Positions 28,201-43,200 of a stretch of 64,000 nucleotides of DNA are shown here, piece by piece. A program made the translations under genes and the position numbers. Every line of letters starts with the position of its first letter. The first letter of the stretch is position 1. Source of the DNA: Colias croceus (lineage: Eukaryota > Arthropoda > Insecta > Lepidoptera > Pieridae). The notes beneath the pieces are model-generated. The model worked only from the letters and a program-made list of their open reading frames with translations. It was not told where the DNA came from and did not search any database. The stretch lies in contig NC_059537.1 in assembly GCF_905220415.1 (NCBI RefSeq), forward strand, positions 1,364,001 to 1,428,000. Direction: 5' to 3'.

Positions 28201-31200
28201 GATACAAAATCCGCTCCATTATCGTGAAATCGGTACATAATTAAAAGCAAAACTGCAAGTCATGACGTTATGTGAAATGCACTACAAAGCTTCACTAGAG
28301 GCAAAGCTTCTGTAGGACCCAAACGAGTAAACTATCTAATGTGTGCAAGAAGCAAGGTCATAACGCAACGTTTGCAATGCAACTCGATATTAATATTAAT
28401 AAGCCTGACGTAATCGGTTACGAATGCTAGTAATCATTAGGCCGTCAAGTTAGTCCGAACACTGATTAGAATGATACTATCGTTCATTGAGCACTAAATT
28501 GGCAGTGTAAGCGAGAGTGATAGGTACGATGACCTTTGAGTTAATATTAATAGCAAATTTTATGGAGTTAATAACTACTAGGCTTCCAGTGATTTTTTTG
28601 TCACATTTGCCTGGTGAAGCTACTTTTTAGTCAAAGTTACGACAAGTGACTAGGATCGTATCTTGAATTAGAATCATTTCATACAAAATCGTTCGTTAGT
28701 ATCAAAATATGAATAGATTAATTCGTAGTAGTGAGTCAACATAATGATAACATAATAACTACTCAACAGTTCAACACACCTGAATTTAATTATAATTCAT
28801 ATAATTATTAATTGTATCCCCGATAAGAACAATGTGAATAAAAAACGAAATTGAAATCTCTGCCAGTGACACAAAAAATAACGAATTATATATTTAAATT
28901 TATTTGCACATTTTGTAAATAACAGTTACTACACCTAACTCATATTATATTAACTTAAAGAATCGATCAATAATCTCTGCTGGCTCAACTCAATACATAT
29001 TTGTGTATAATACTGTAAAACCCCAATGAGTCACTTTGATAACATAATAATTATTTCTTGGACAATTACAATTCCAATGTGAATTTACTTCGCTCCTAGG
29101 CGACCATAAAGATAAAAGAAGTCAAAGTACCTACTCCCAAATCATAAGTTTAGTGAAATCATTAGATAGACAGAGTTGGGCAAACATAAACTGGCCATAA
29201 AATGGCCTAGGTGGAGTTCCAATTTTAACGGGCTCAATGCTTATAAATTTTTAAAGAAAAGAAAAAATTCGATCACGAGGCGGGATTCGAACCCGCGTCT
29301 TTCCGTGATTCGAATTTTAATATTCTTTAAAAATGTGTCTATAATGTGTATGTGTCTAAGGGAAGCACCGCATGTTCAATGCTTACCCTGGCCAATTTAT
29401 TGGGCATCGGCTGCAAGTGTGGCGTGTGCCTCGTGCCCACCGAGAGCTCCGGGTTCAGTGCGAGGATCGCGTCTATCTCCACCTCCTTGCCCTTCGTCTC
29501 GCCGCGCTCGTACCATTCCACCGTCACCGAGCGCGTCTCCAGATTGATACCGGACACGATCGCGGAGTGTATGCGGCCTGGAAATTAATGGAGCAACTAT
29601 TAAAAAAATTACTTTATTTCAAGACGAGATGTAGACTTGGTTACTAAAACTGTCCTTTTGTCATGTTTAACGTGCGCTTTTCAACAAATGGAAAAATAAA
29701 CACCTACATCGGTACAATTTCGTCAGTTCAAATAAGCATCAACAGCATCAATAAATATATTGAGTCATGAGATATTCTACATTTACATACTTATTTAAAC
29801 AGGCGATCTGTGGTAGCGCTGGATGGCGGAATTCCTCTATATTAGATATTTCAAGACTCAATAAATTACACATGTACCAGACCAGACGACGATTATATTT
29901 GGTTTTTTCATAAAATAAATATCCAAATCAATATAGGCCAATACGATTCATCACAGCCAAAATGTTTAGATGCTGGTATTAAATATTAATAACTGAATTC
30001 AATAATTCATTTATTGTTTACACAGGTGCTCCGCAAGTCGGGTCTCTTTCTGAGCGAACTAAATCCATACGATACAATAATCTAAATCCATATTTCTGAG
30101 CGAACTAATTCTACACTAAATCCATTTTTTCTATTCTTTATAAATTTATATTTATAAAGCATTTGAATGCCATAAAACCAAAAATATAAATTGAACTAAA
30201 TCCAGTTTATAATTTATATACTTTCGCGAACTGAATCTCTTTATAAACTTATATCTTTAGTGAAATTTCTATATATACTTCGATAATATAATTCATAGAA
30301 TTTAACATTAATTTAAATCATTGTATAATATTTATTTCAATAAAACACATTAAAAGCCCCTTTCATCTATAAACCAAATAATGACTGTAACCTAAGTTCA
30401 TTTGAAAGAGTTGAAATCGTAAAATTGCATTAAAGTTGGATGGTAGTTGGTGCATATAGACACTCGTTATAGAACAATAGACATAAAGGGAGGCGGCTAG
30501 ACGCATAAGTAACCGCAATGTAGCCCGGATAATGCCAGACTACCTACGTTTCATACCCCCGTAACGAATTAGAGGGTTTGTGATAGGTAAACAAATCCTG
30601 TAAACCTTAGACAGTTAATTTGTAAAAGGGACCGTAGAGGACAATGTCACGAAGATAATGATAAAAAAACTATCACGACCATCAATAAAAATACTGCATT
30701 AATTGCCGATGAATTAATTTCTATGTTTCAGGTAACGGATCTTAAACAACAACCGGCACTGTATCGATTTATCACTATCAGACGTTCAGAAAAACAGGAT
30801 TAAATACACAAAACTAAACCGGGACGAGGTCACCGACCTCCGACAACCTGCCACAATGTTACGATATACGTAACACAGCTGCCCACAGAGGCATCTATTA
30901 TGAGATGTAAACAGTTCTAAAACAGAGACTCTTGAATGCAGTAAAGATTCCAACTTATATGCAGAGAATCTTTCCCAGAAATAATACTTGTCTTACAAAT
31001 GCAACTCTTCAAACGATGAAAATATAGTGCGCATAGTCGAATAAAACTTCAGAGATGAATTAAGAAGAGTACTAATCATTACTTAAAATGATTAGTTATG
31101 CCTACTACCTAGAATCAAAACTATTTTAGTTTTGTAGCGAAATTTTTAACTATTTCCAAAATCATAGGTTCCATTATTCTATCTTATTTCTTTATATCTC

Positions 31201-34200
31201 TATCTATACTAATATTATAAAGAGGAAAGGTTTGTATGTAGGTATGTATGGTTTTCACGCATAAACTACTGGACCGATTTTGATTAAATTTGGCACAGAC
31301 AATCTTTAGACCCTGAGAAAGAACATAGGCTACCTTTTATTGCGAAATATGTACCACGGGCGAAGCCGGGGCGGACCGCTAGTTTCCAATAACATGAGTC
31401 AAATGATCTTCCAACCGAGCTCCTCAAGGCTACTGACAAACAATTAAAACCTAAACTCATCCTTCCAAGTAAACTCTTAGCCATTTCACATGACACAGTT
31501 CCAATACACCAAATTGCGAACCCATAGAGCATTATCGAATAAACCCCGCCATGGTTACGCTCCATGACCCGACGAAAGTGGAACGAACCGAAATGTAATG
31601 AACAAAAAGTTATTGGTAATGTAATGGGTTGCAGTACTTTTGGTATCTGGAACCATGCACTGCTGCTATGATAGCAGTGCTATCTAATGCTTTTTATTTT
31701 GAATTTCATTAGTTCATGTCATGAATTGATGCGGGAATGCAAGAGCACATTACCACGCCTTACCATTTCAATTTTATGACCTTTGTTGATACAAGTGATT
31801 CATCTATTTTTGATAAACGAGACAAAACCAAGTGGAAGAATATACAGTTTCAGAGCACTTGACCTACATTATGTAAAAGCATATACAGTACAGTTGCTAT
31901 GCTGCTAGAAAACTATAGCTATAAATTCTTAAAATTCTGTAACTACATACCTACCACGTATTTTTAAGGCATAATGATTATTTCGAAAAAAAAAACATTT
32001 TTAACGGCTGAAATTCAAATGGCAGAAGTTATAGTAAAGGTAATGTTTTTAAATATCAATTAATTGGATATAAAAAACTTATACGAACTTAAAACGTTTA
32101 TAAATTTAGACAAAACAAACACAGAAAAAGACATTTATAAGTTGTAAAAGTTTGTTCATGAAATAGAGATGTCAAACGTACATGACTTTGTCGCCTTTGA
32201 ACAAACAAACCAAATCATGTAATTTATTATCTCCTATTCATTCACAAGAGAAGCTGATGTATTCTAATGAATAGGATTTTTCCTGTCCTAAAGTATCCAT
32301 AAATCTATACTTAATATTATAAAGCTGAAGAGTTTGTTTGTTTGAACGCGCTAATCTCAGGTCGGATTTGAAAAAATATTTCGATTTTAGATAGCCTATT
32401 CATCGAGGAAGGCTATCATCTCGCTAAGACCAACAGGAGCGGAGCACTGCGGGTAAATCCGCGGAGCACAGCTAGTTAAAAAATATACATCAAACATCGC
32501 AGCTCTACAAATTAGGTGTTTCCTTCGCTTTCCATTCCTAAATAACCAACCGACATTGTAATTGAAACTTGCGGTTCGACCCAAGCATAATTCACTACAT
32601 TTAATTTTATTTCTTTATTGCTCTGTTAGGAAACAAGCAATATGTATTAAAATATTGCAATGGACGTTTAGTTTTAATTTCTTCCGTTAGTTTCTACTAC
32701 AGTATATCGTCCAGTTAAAAGCATTTCCTTGTAATCTTCGTCTCCTCCACCCTTTACTATCCCATTACATTCCTAATCTGTATTTTAAATTTTAATTTAC
32801 ATTCTAATGAAGTTCAAAGGTGCACGTCACAGCTTACACGTTAAAAAATAGACGAGTCCCAGCGCTGTACAAATTCAACTGCATGTAAACAAATACGCCA
32901 ATCGAACTTGATCTGTATCTCGCGCTACTTTCCTCGTCGCGTATCACCTTACAGGAGATCAAAGTGCGCTGGTCGCCGTTACAATTTTATACGCGGTGTC
33001 ATTGACCCGTTAACGCATCTCGGCGCTAATTATATCATGCTCCTCACGCGCTGTGCTTTGCAATGCGGTGACAAATCGCGTTTCCGTAACGCAAACTTTG
33101 CCCACTCCACTTTCTTTTTGCGACAAAAATTTGAGTTGCCTAGATGAAAATATCGCATCAGCGTCAGGTCGTTCGCCTGTTCACTTATTTAGAAACTGTT
33201 GCTGGAATAACACGATGAACGCTTTCTATCGTGCTGCAAATTAACGTCTAAAATAATGATCAATAAAAGTAGCATTCGAATAAAATATCCATGCACCTAA
33301 CTACTTTTTACTTTCATAACGAAATCACTCTTTAGTGATAAAGCCGCCCTCTGTGCTAGTTTAGCTATAAGTGTTAGTTTTAAGTAATTTGTATTATTAA
33401 CTAGCATAGTAGTGTAATAAATAAATAAATACTTTGTAAATATCCACTCGTGATAACAAAGTAAAAAATCTAAAACTGCAAAAAGCTGGTCTAATAGCTG
33501 TTTTTTATGAGATGATTATAATCCGAGCAGATAAAAGATTAAAATTATTGATCTGTAGCAATAAATTGCTCGGAACGTGAGGATAATGCACATACATTTA
33601 AAATGTAATCGTTTGTTTATTAAAATCGCTATCATTGATAAGCAATAAAAAACGCGATAAATCAACAAACATGTCTTATGGAAGAAATTTTAATATACAC
33701 GCTGACCTACAATGAAATGAGGATTATAAACCTACTTTTTACAATCGTATACTATCAATAAAAATCTCTACGTCACGATCAACAAAAACTGACCACATTT
33801 CGCGCAACAACTACATTATATTTAAACATACAAGTAATTCATGATTGCTACATTTTGAGTTAATTTAGGATAGCAGTTTATAAAAATAGAGTGTTCTTAG
33901 TATAAAATAGTTATCATACTTGAAAATCAATCATTTAAATCAGAAAATTTATAATACATAATTCAATTTTGAATTGCATTAAGGTTAGTGGAAGTAGGAA
34001 TGTTAGCATAGGAACTACACCTACCTACCTAGACAAAAAATAAACAATACAAGAGGAAAAGTTTGAAACTTGTTTAGTAAGCTCTAGTACCTACACTTCA
34101 CCAACAAGCTGTAATGATTTAAGGTCAACAGTCAACTGCAGATTTGCAACATAATTGAAACTTGTGTAATGCGAAGGTAGCCATTACTGTATTGAACTAA

Positions 34201-37200
34201 AATGAATGATAAATTTTGCAAATACATACCTAGTTAAAATGGATTCAAACGACAAGTGAGATTGAACAGATGTTCAGAGCTCATGCAATATTCAAACATT
34301 GTTTACATATTGCATCCATAATATTTAGTAAGAGCAACTGAAATGATAAACGGCATTTGCCCAAGGGGTTTGTATAGTACGTCACTAAATGTATTATACG
34401 TGATTATACGCAGTACCATGTTTGGTTAACCATCTTCCGCTTAGCAATCTATCTCATTAATTGCCACTACAACATTGTCAAACAAAAGTAAAAAGAAATG
34501 CAGTGTTCTCACGGCCAAAGGAATGACGAAGTAAAATGGCGTGCAATAACAACCTCTGTGTATCGCGCGTATAATATAATGATTATAGAGAAACTGGAGC
34601 ACGTGGATGCCTCATTTCATGGTGTTATCGTATTGTTTGAAAAGGCTTTCTAGTTGTTTGTTAACCACAGTATACTGGGCTTGTAGCTCAATCAAGTCTA
34701 ATATAATAACAGAATTACACACCACAAACAATTGTAAACATTACTAATGGGAATTTACTGATATATTACCAAATAATTGAATACATATTAAATACTGGCC
34801 ACTATTTCTTTCTAATACAGTTAGTATTTTAGTTTTTATCATTATGTTACCCGAACTTCATAGAACACGATACAAAACAAGTGACCCAAACACTGCAGTG
34901 GCCATAAAATCCGACACGTCAACACGACACCAATGCAAATGCAACACACGGAAGACATATAAACTATCAGATGGAGGTCACACAAGGTCAGGCTCGTGAA
35001 ATGCCGCTCCATGACAATAAGCGGCTTTCGCTAACCACGAATCAAACTAATAAGGCTCCGGAACCATGTTTGTGTTACGCGCAATTACTGTCAGCGTGGA
35101 ACAAGAGATCGTGATGCTTATCGTCAAGATTTATGCGCGGTTGACGTGTATCCGAATTCAATACAAATTACATCGTTGATATCAACGTCTTATTTCTTAG
35201 ACTGAGCTTGATGTACGATAACAAACCATTTTTTAGGCAGGCTTTAGGTGTTTATTAGAATTAACCAGGTATCGTAGAAACATTGGCAAACGTACATAAT
35301 ATGTCCTAAAGCGTTTTGAAGAACCGTAAACTAGACTTATCGACCTGTCCTATAGACAAAACAAGTTTAACACATAAACAGCAACAATAACTCAAATCGT
35401 GCTATAACATGCGCGCGCGCAGGAGCGACTCCGGTGAGTCAGCGAGCCGGTCGGAACCGGCTAGACGAAACACAGCCGTGTAACGTTACTGTACATAAAA
35501 CAACAAGTGATAACTGCGTTAAAAACAACCGACTTCAAACTTGCACTTGCAAAATTTACAAATACCTACAGACAAAAATGCTCATAAAATAAAAACTACT
35601 GGGCCTATCCGAATAAAATTTTTATGGGACCAATTCGACACCATCCCGCATCGAACAAAAAAAGAATCACGTAAATCGGTTCAGAAACCTCGGAGTAATC
35701 GGTGTACATACATAAAAAAAAAAAATTATACCGGCCGAATTGATAACCTCCTCCTTTTTTTTTGAAGTCGGTTAAAAATATAAAAACATATTGTACAGTT
35801 TATATAAATTCAATAACAGTATAAGCACGAGCTTTAGCAGCGTCCTTGATATGTTTTAAAAAGTAGCTCAGATTGTCTACGGGTCATAGACAATCATGTT
35901 CTTATAGATGCTATGGATCATAGACCACGTATATTTTATGGAGTTAAATTATTTCATGAGTTATCTCAAAATCATTTGAAACAACTCCAAAACATACTTC
36001 ACAGCATTATTTTTTTAGGTAAAAAAATGATAGGTAAAAAGTAATGTTTTTAATAAGTAGTGTTTAGTTAAAAATGTAATTCAAACCAATTATTATAAAT
36101 ATATTACGAAATATTGGCACAATTTATATATGTATATGCATATTTCTTATCTTATAATCGTTATCAGTAAATACTAAATACTCAATAAGTTATTGCGATC
36201 AAAATTTTGCATATTCCGTAACACAGTGGAACAACTGATAAGTTTGTTGTTCAGATTTTTGTATGATAAGTATAGGTCTACCAGAATCTGATGGCATATT
36301 TTTAATTAAGAAATAAAAGATTTTCATGTGGCAACTTATTTGACAACTATCAAATTGGTTGTCAAATTATTTGTCTATTTTGCAGTTGATAAATAATTTT
36401 TAGGATTTTGTCTAAAAAATCTTCGAAAATGTCGAAAAAGCCGCTGCGATCACAAGCAAGAGGTCTTGTTTATAATGTCTATAGAAAAACATTCGATGAA
36501 GAAGGGTCAAACACATCACAATTTTCAATTTTGAAGATTTTATTGGTAAATTGGACTTACCCGTTTTGATACTTTAAATTACAAAATATTATATGTAGGT
36601 ACCTATAAGTAATATTGTTTGTTGATTAGAATTTAATTTTATGAAAACTTATTACAGGAGTTTCCAATACGGCTATTCGTCAAGTCCAAGCTGTCCAAGT
36701 CAATTTTATAATGTGTGTATCTGTTATTACTTACGAAAATAAACATAGTTTTATTTTATTTTTATTTTATTTTATAAAAAATTATAAGCAGTTTTGATCT
36801 ACATTATCATTATATCGATATTTTCACATGGCATACTGGTAATGAATATACAAATATAGGTATGTGTAAAATATAATAATATGTATAACCTGTATAAAAG
36901 TAATATGTATAATTGTATATTATACATGTAAGTATGTACCTACATAATATTAAGTGGATAATATCTCATTATTAAGAACAGTATTGTCCACTTATGTAAT
37001 GTGACTAATTATATTGAAATCAAAATAAAAAATAAGCAGTATCAAGATCGTTCAGTCCATTTTCCCTAGGGTTGCACACTCTAAATTTTGATTTCCCTAA
37101 TTGCCATCAGATTCTGGTTTACCTATAATAAGTATAACTTAACGTCAAAGAATATAGAAAATAATTCAGAAGGCTTTCAATTCAAATCAATTGCAACCAA

Positions 37201-40200
37201 AAAAACTTTCATTTAACAACTCTTTCAGGTAGGTATGTATTCCCTAAAATTAATTAATAAAAGATACATTTAGAACAATCTGATCAGTTTGAAATCAAGG
37301 ACTTCATAATCCCTCTTATTACGACAAAAGAGCGTGAACGATTTAGATGGATTTGAAAAAAAGAAATACACGGAATCGTTAAAATATAGGCTCTATTTGT
37401 AAGGAAAACAACTGCTACGAGATAACTTGAAGTAAGTAGGTAGGTACCACTTTGAGTAAAGTCGCGGGCGGAAACCTTGAAGTTGTACATATTAATTTAG
37501 TGAAATAACATCACAATTTCATCTACTTCTTCGTTAATAATTTCTATATTACAAATTACAATGTAAATATAAGTCGGAGCTTAATTTGCTTTGTCTCTTT
37601 ACACAATAAACATTTATTGGTACACATAAGTATTATTCTCGGCAGAAGTTATAAGAGCCTACTCCATGTGTACTTTCTAAGTGTTTCACACAGGAAAATA
37701 TTAGAAAGTGAAATAGTTTTACATAATTCTAATGTCTCAAGAGAATGACTATGCAAATATCGCTTGTATTACGGCGGAAATCAATTAACAATACTCTACA
37801 TTGACACTACACGGAACGTAAATAATAATTAGAATATACTTCTTTGTTCTGTACTTTGAAATTAGACTATTCAAATACTATCGCCGAATAATAGTCTAAA
37901 AAAATGTTCATTAAATAAATTCCCGTACCTCTATTCTAAGATCAAATACGCAATATCATTCCTACTGTATACCCTAGGGGACGAGACACTTCACATCATA
38001 ATATACCTACTTACTATCTAGGGTAACTTTTCAGTCAGTAAGCCTTTTTATCTTTTGTATTATCATGTGATGTCCACATCCAGCGTGTGAAATTCCAACA
38101 ATTGACACATATACAAGCCACTCTTGTCTAAGAATGTACAGGTGGGGCCTCGGTCCGAGCCGGGGGCTGCTGGTGAGATCACGAGGCGGAAACACACGCC
38201 CGCCCACGCCCTCCCACACGCTAGAGCCTTGCGAGACCCTCCACTATGTGTAACTTGGTAACTTAGAGCGATGGCAAACTGTGCTATCAAATAGCGGGCA
38301 GAGTTTTAGGTAAAGTCAATGAATTTTATTAGACTACATTAAAGTGTGATTGAGTTCGAATGCAAAGTTTACGAAAAAATATTGTGTAGTTACATGAAAG
38401 AGTTGAAGTGAACCTAGCCTTCAGTAAATTTACCTATTCAAATTCAGTTTTATTTCAACTCAAATACTAATTGAAAAATTAAAATCGTTCTCGCCTCTGC
38501 ACTTTAATCACACCTTTACTGTACGTGTTATTTATATTTAGTTAATGGCGTATTCTCGACGATTATGTTCTCATATTTTATATAACTGAGCGCTTACCGT
38601 TATTTTTATTTTGCTTACACGGAACATAATTAAATATATTTAAATTTTTAACACAAACTATTAACATAATTTGCATATATAATTCGTGAATACAGAGCTC
38701 ATTTACAAAAATCCTCAAGCAACCGAAACTAAAGAGGGTTATGTTTAACTATACTTATGTAGATTAATGCACACAATTTAACATAAATCACAAATTAAAG
38801 AATACGTTATAATAAATAAAAACAAAAAATAAAGCTGCATGAAAAAAAAATTCGTATAACGATGCCAGCGAGCATGTACCCCTGCAAATCCAAGAAATTT
38901 GTTCGATAAATCGAAGTAAATTAAACTCTATTTCACATAAGGACTACAAAATCTGTTGTAGAAGCTCCGTATGTTATGAAAAGTCATTGTAGATGCTTGG
39001 ATGGAACTAATTTTGCCATCAGTTCGTCGATACATAAAAGTTGTCTCCAGAGTAATTTCTATTTAGAATAATATTGAATTAGTTTGTATCGAATTGCCCA
39101 TTGACATTGTCAAATTAGTCTATCTAGACATTTTACTGAAAACTTGTCCATCTTGAACCATCTTCTTACAATTATCGTAATCGCTATGAAATGCAACTCA
39201 GTTCCCATAATTCAATGAACATTTGTCTAATGTGTTTCCCAATCCTTTCTCTTATCGAGACTTGTACTTTGTAGGACAAACTTGTAATGACCGTTTATCT
39301 AGACCTAATATTTATCGAAACAACGACAATCCGGTTTTAGGGTATGTTCTAGTTTCCATCCATTCATCGTGTTCGGCCTCATTTCACTGTATTATCTATT
39401 GATTGTATTGTAAAGGCATTTATTGGTGTTACTTTCTATGAAACTGTTTTTGGTTTTGGTATACAATCGCTGTTTGGGGTATATTTTTTAAACCTAAAAC
39501 CTTTTTCACAATTAACACACTTAACAGAGAATTAAGAGTAGGTACAATTTTTTATGTATTTTTCGTAACATTTCGTAACTCGTACGTAATACGAAAGAAA
39601 AAAACATATCAATATTAGCAGCGATACAAATGGAACTCTGTGCAGAATTTTAATCAAATGTTTTTGTTTATTTTTGTAATAACTATCCGTGAACGTCCCA
39701 CGAAGGTCTCACTCAATCTTTACTTGTGACAACGAAGTTTGTCCTTACCTAGTACCTTATAACAATCAAATCAAATCAAGGAACTTATTATAACAACGCT
39801 TCCAACTTCATAGTTCATTATTCATAACAGACTCCTACTCAACGATGACATCATTATGTAAAATCGAAAGTGGTATTTCTGTGCATTATATTGCCCAACG
39901 GCAGTCCTGAATGCTTGAGCGACCAAAAAGGATACGAGATACTTAATTATTTCAATAGAAAAATTAACTAACAATAAGATCTTGCTTCATCTACATCCTT
40001 TTGATAAGATCGCACTGCAGATTGGTAGCTTGTTGGCCTATATTTTTAATTGTTTAGATTTACTAGACAAAAGTACGAATTAAACGCTTGGAAAATTAGC
40101 TTCGTAATTATTCATGTCTAAAAGAGCCTCGATGCTTTGAAGAGAAAGATTTATATGGAAATTTATACGATGTTTCAATGGTTTCTTTTCTTAGCTTATA

Positions 40201-43200
40201 TCCTTTGGCAGCCTGCTCTTTATTGTATTTATATATTATACCTAGAGTCTATATATTCATTATAGTTTAAAATGTCGTCCGTATTTCATTTTCTTCTAAT
40301 AGAGCCAAAACAAAAACGAACAAACACCTCGCACAAATTATCCAATTTCGTTCAACCAGTTAAGTGAGCCTTCGAAAAAGCGTTCCACATCCTATTTCGT
40401 AACACAAATAACCAGCCAAAACAGAAGTTACGGCACATTTAAATACATTAATCGAAACTTGCGTGACTAACGTGGTCTGAGGTGGCCAAAACGAGAAGGT
40501 GTTACGTCAAAAACAGCCCGTAAGCAACATTTCGTCAGGCCACGTGGGCGATATCCTTACATATTTCATATTATTGATGTTTATTAGGTAATGCTACTAG
40601 TTTAGGGTAAATAATGATGACATCTCTATGAATTTGTAACAATGAGAAAAACAACTAATGAATAGAGATGAACCGGAATGATGAAGAGGAGGCAAGAGGC
40701 TTATTAACTTAGTATTTCCACTTTCAGAGGAAATGAAAATATAAAACGTAAACCAAACGTGCGTAAATACACATCTCATGAATAAACCATTCCAGAATTC
40801 CACTGGCAATAAAGACGGAACTGAATCGAACAAACATATACAAACAGAAACCTTAGAAACTAACGTTATAAACAAATGCATCAATTAAAGTTGAAAGAGT
40901 TGCAGGCTGCAGCTGAGCTAGGGAATAATAAAGAGTGACATTAAACCCTAGGTCACGGCGGATAATCTGATTTGACAGTCGATTAAGGCTTCGTCGACAT
41001 TACCGATAAGCCATTTCATAGTTGCATGTCTATGTAAATATGTACAGTGGCAAGCAATAATAATCGAATGCAGGTAATTTACTTTTTGTATCGTATAGTT
41101 CAACGTTGATACACGTGATATTTAAACTTTTATTTTTATTGTACGATAAGGGAGCGCTTGGCCACAATCTCGCCTGATGGTAAGCTGAGATGTGGCCTAA
41201 GATGGAGCGCGCTTCCCTAGAATGTACCTGTTCACTCTCCTCTTGAAGACCTCCAAATTGTACTCATCGGGGAATACAGAACTTATATTGTAATAATATT
41301 ATCGTGATTCGATTCGATAATTCTGGGGCGGAGTTTAGGTAACAATATGGAAGGTTAACGTTTTATTTTTTGTGACTCAAAAATTAAAAAATAATTAAGT
41401 ACAATTTTCTTAAAAAAAATTATCGATCAAGATTGTAAAAGTACTCCTCAATTCAGTTTCTTTGAAAATCTACTAACTATTTGAAATTCTAATACCAATC
41501 ATAATTTTTCACTGGACTGTAAAATTTTCAATTAAATGCCTTTACCTACATAATGCAGAATACCTAGATATCAAGTAATCATAATTATTAATTGGCATGT
41601 TTAAAATAAAACACGTATCAATGCTCTCATGTTGTGTTTAATCGAATAATATTTAAGTGCAAACACGTCGTGGGCGAAATCACAAATACTGCGCAAATAT
41701 GTAAAATATGGACTAGGAAAACGTTTAAAATTTACTGGTGAAACTTAACCCAAACAATGAAAAGACTTTTACTTAAAGAACTCGATTGATCTTGTTCTGT
41801 AAAGATAGTTACTGAAATATCTTACAGAACACGTTATCAGAAAATTCATTAGAAATTACTAGGTAGGTACTTAATTTAACCGACTTTAAAAACAAAAAGA
41901 ATTTAATGTGGTACAAAATGGGTGTCATTTAAGCTATCACCAATTTAATTAGTTTTGTGTTTCTTAAATAGTATGGTTTGTCCTCAAAATAGTAACTAGA
42001 TCTGTCACCAAAATGTAGTCACCAAACAATGCAAAATCAGTTCCACAATAAATCACCTAAAATCCTGAGATATAAGGTCTAGTACCAAATAAATGTTTTT
42101 GTATGTATTATAATAGGTGTGTCCTAATAAGTATTTAAGCAAACTGATTTAAAGAGATCACCAATAAATCATATTATGTTACTAGAAAATTGCATTAAGT
42201 TCAAATAAAAAATTAGGGTTGTCATCATCGTTTCAACCAAAAGATTCTGCTACTTAACTAGACTCCCAAGGTTCTAAATTTACACTGGTAGTATATATTA
42301 TATTTAAATAACATTTTTATCAGAGTAGTAAATAAAACAATTATTAAAGTCAAAATAATCAAACAAATAAATTAACTAAAACAACAAATTATCCACAACG
42401 ATAATAAAATGCACCTACAACAATGAACGTGAAATCGCGAATGAAGTAAACTTGCACCTCTCTCAATCAATCTTTAGAGTTTAGAGTCAATTTTTAAAGC
42501 GCGCCAATTTGTCTCCGCCTCTTTGATCATTTTTTCATTAAAATTATAAATTGATGTATTAAATTGGTAACGAATACTATTAATTTAATATCTGAACGAA
42601 TTAAATGTTACTACTGTATTGGTGACAAAATATCAAATAAAAAGGAGTCGCAGTCAGGGATTTATAATCGATTTATTTGGTGACAGATCTACCATTCTGA
42701 GCACAGAGCTACTATTAAAGTAACAAAACTATTATTATAAGAACGAAGTTTATATTCATGTAATGCAAAATAATTTTATTGGTTATTGATCTCTTATTTT
42801 ACACATATATTAACATTTATTTGATAATTCATACCTGGGAACAATTTTTGTTTATCTGAGAACGAAAATATTTCGTGGTGATAGATCTATTTAATAGGTG
42901 ATACAACTTGATGACAAATATAAATTTTGGTGATAGAAAATATAGTTCCCGTACAAAATGCTTTCCTATTGCCTGTCTTATTATTTCGATCGAAAGCAAC
43001 GCACGTCAGCGAGGGAACCCGCTCACCGAAGTGCGATGACTCATGCGCACGTTGCTCCGAGCCGATCCAAAAGCTATGTTCGCGGCGACTTGACACTATT
43101 TATTTTGTATTCCAAGTTAAAAGCTTATATCGGTCAATTAAGGAAAGCTGGCATGTTCACAGTACTCACACTTATGCAATTTCACTTACAGTATGTTCAA

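Noticed and set aside
29339..29647. Plus-strand frames opposite kinesin-13 exon 2
   Set aside because: Shadows of the GC-rich exon; no splice or homology support.
35405..35485. GC island with a CGCAG...GTGAGT mini-exon look on the plus strand
   Set aside because: No plus-strand gene spans it, and the candidate is too short; could be a regulatory patch in kinesin-13 intron 1 but unsupported.
38031..38290. Minus-strand frames of 62 and 75 codons in a GC-rich patch
   Set aside because: The wording resembles dispersed repeat sequence rather than an exon; no homology seen.
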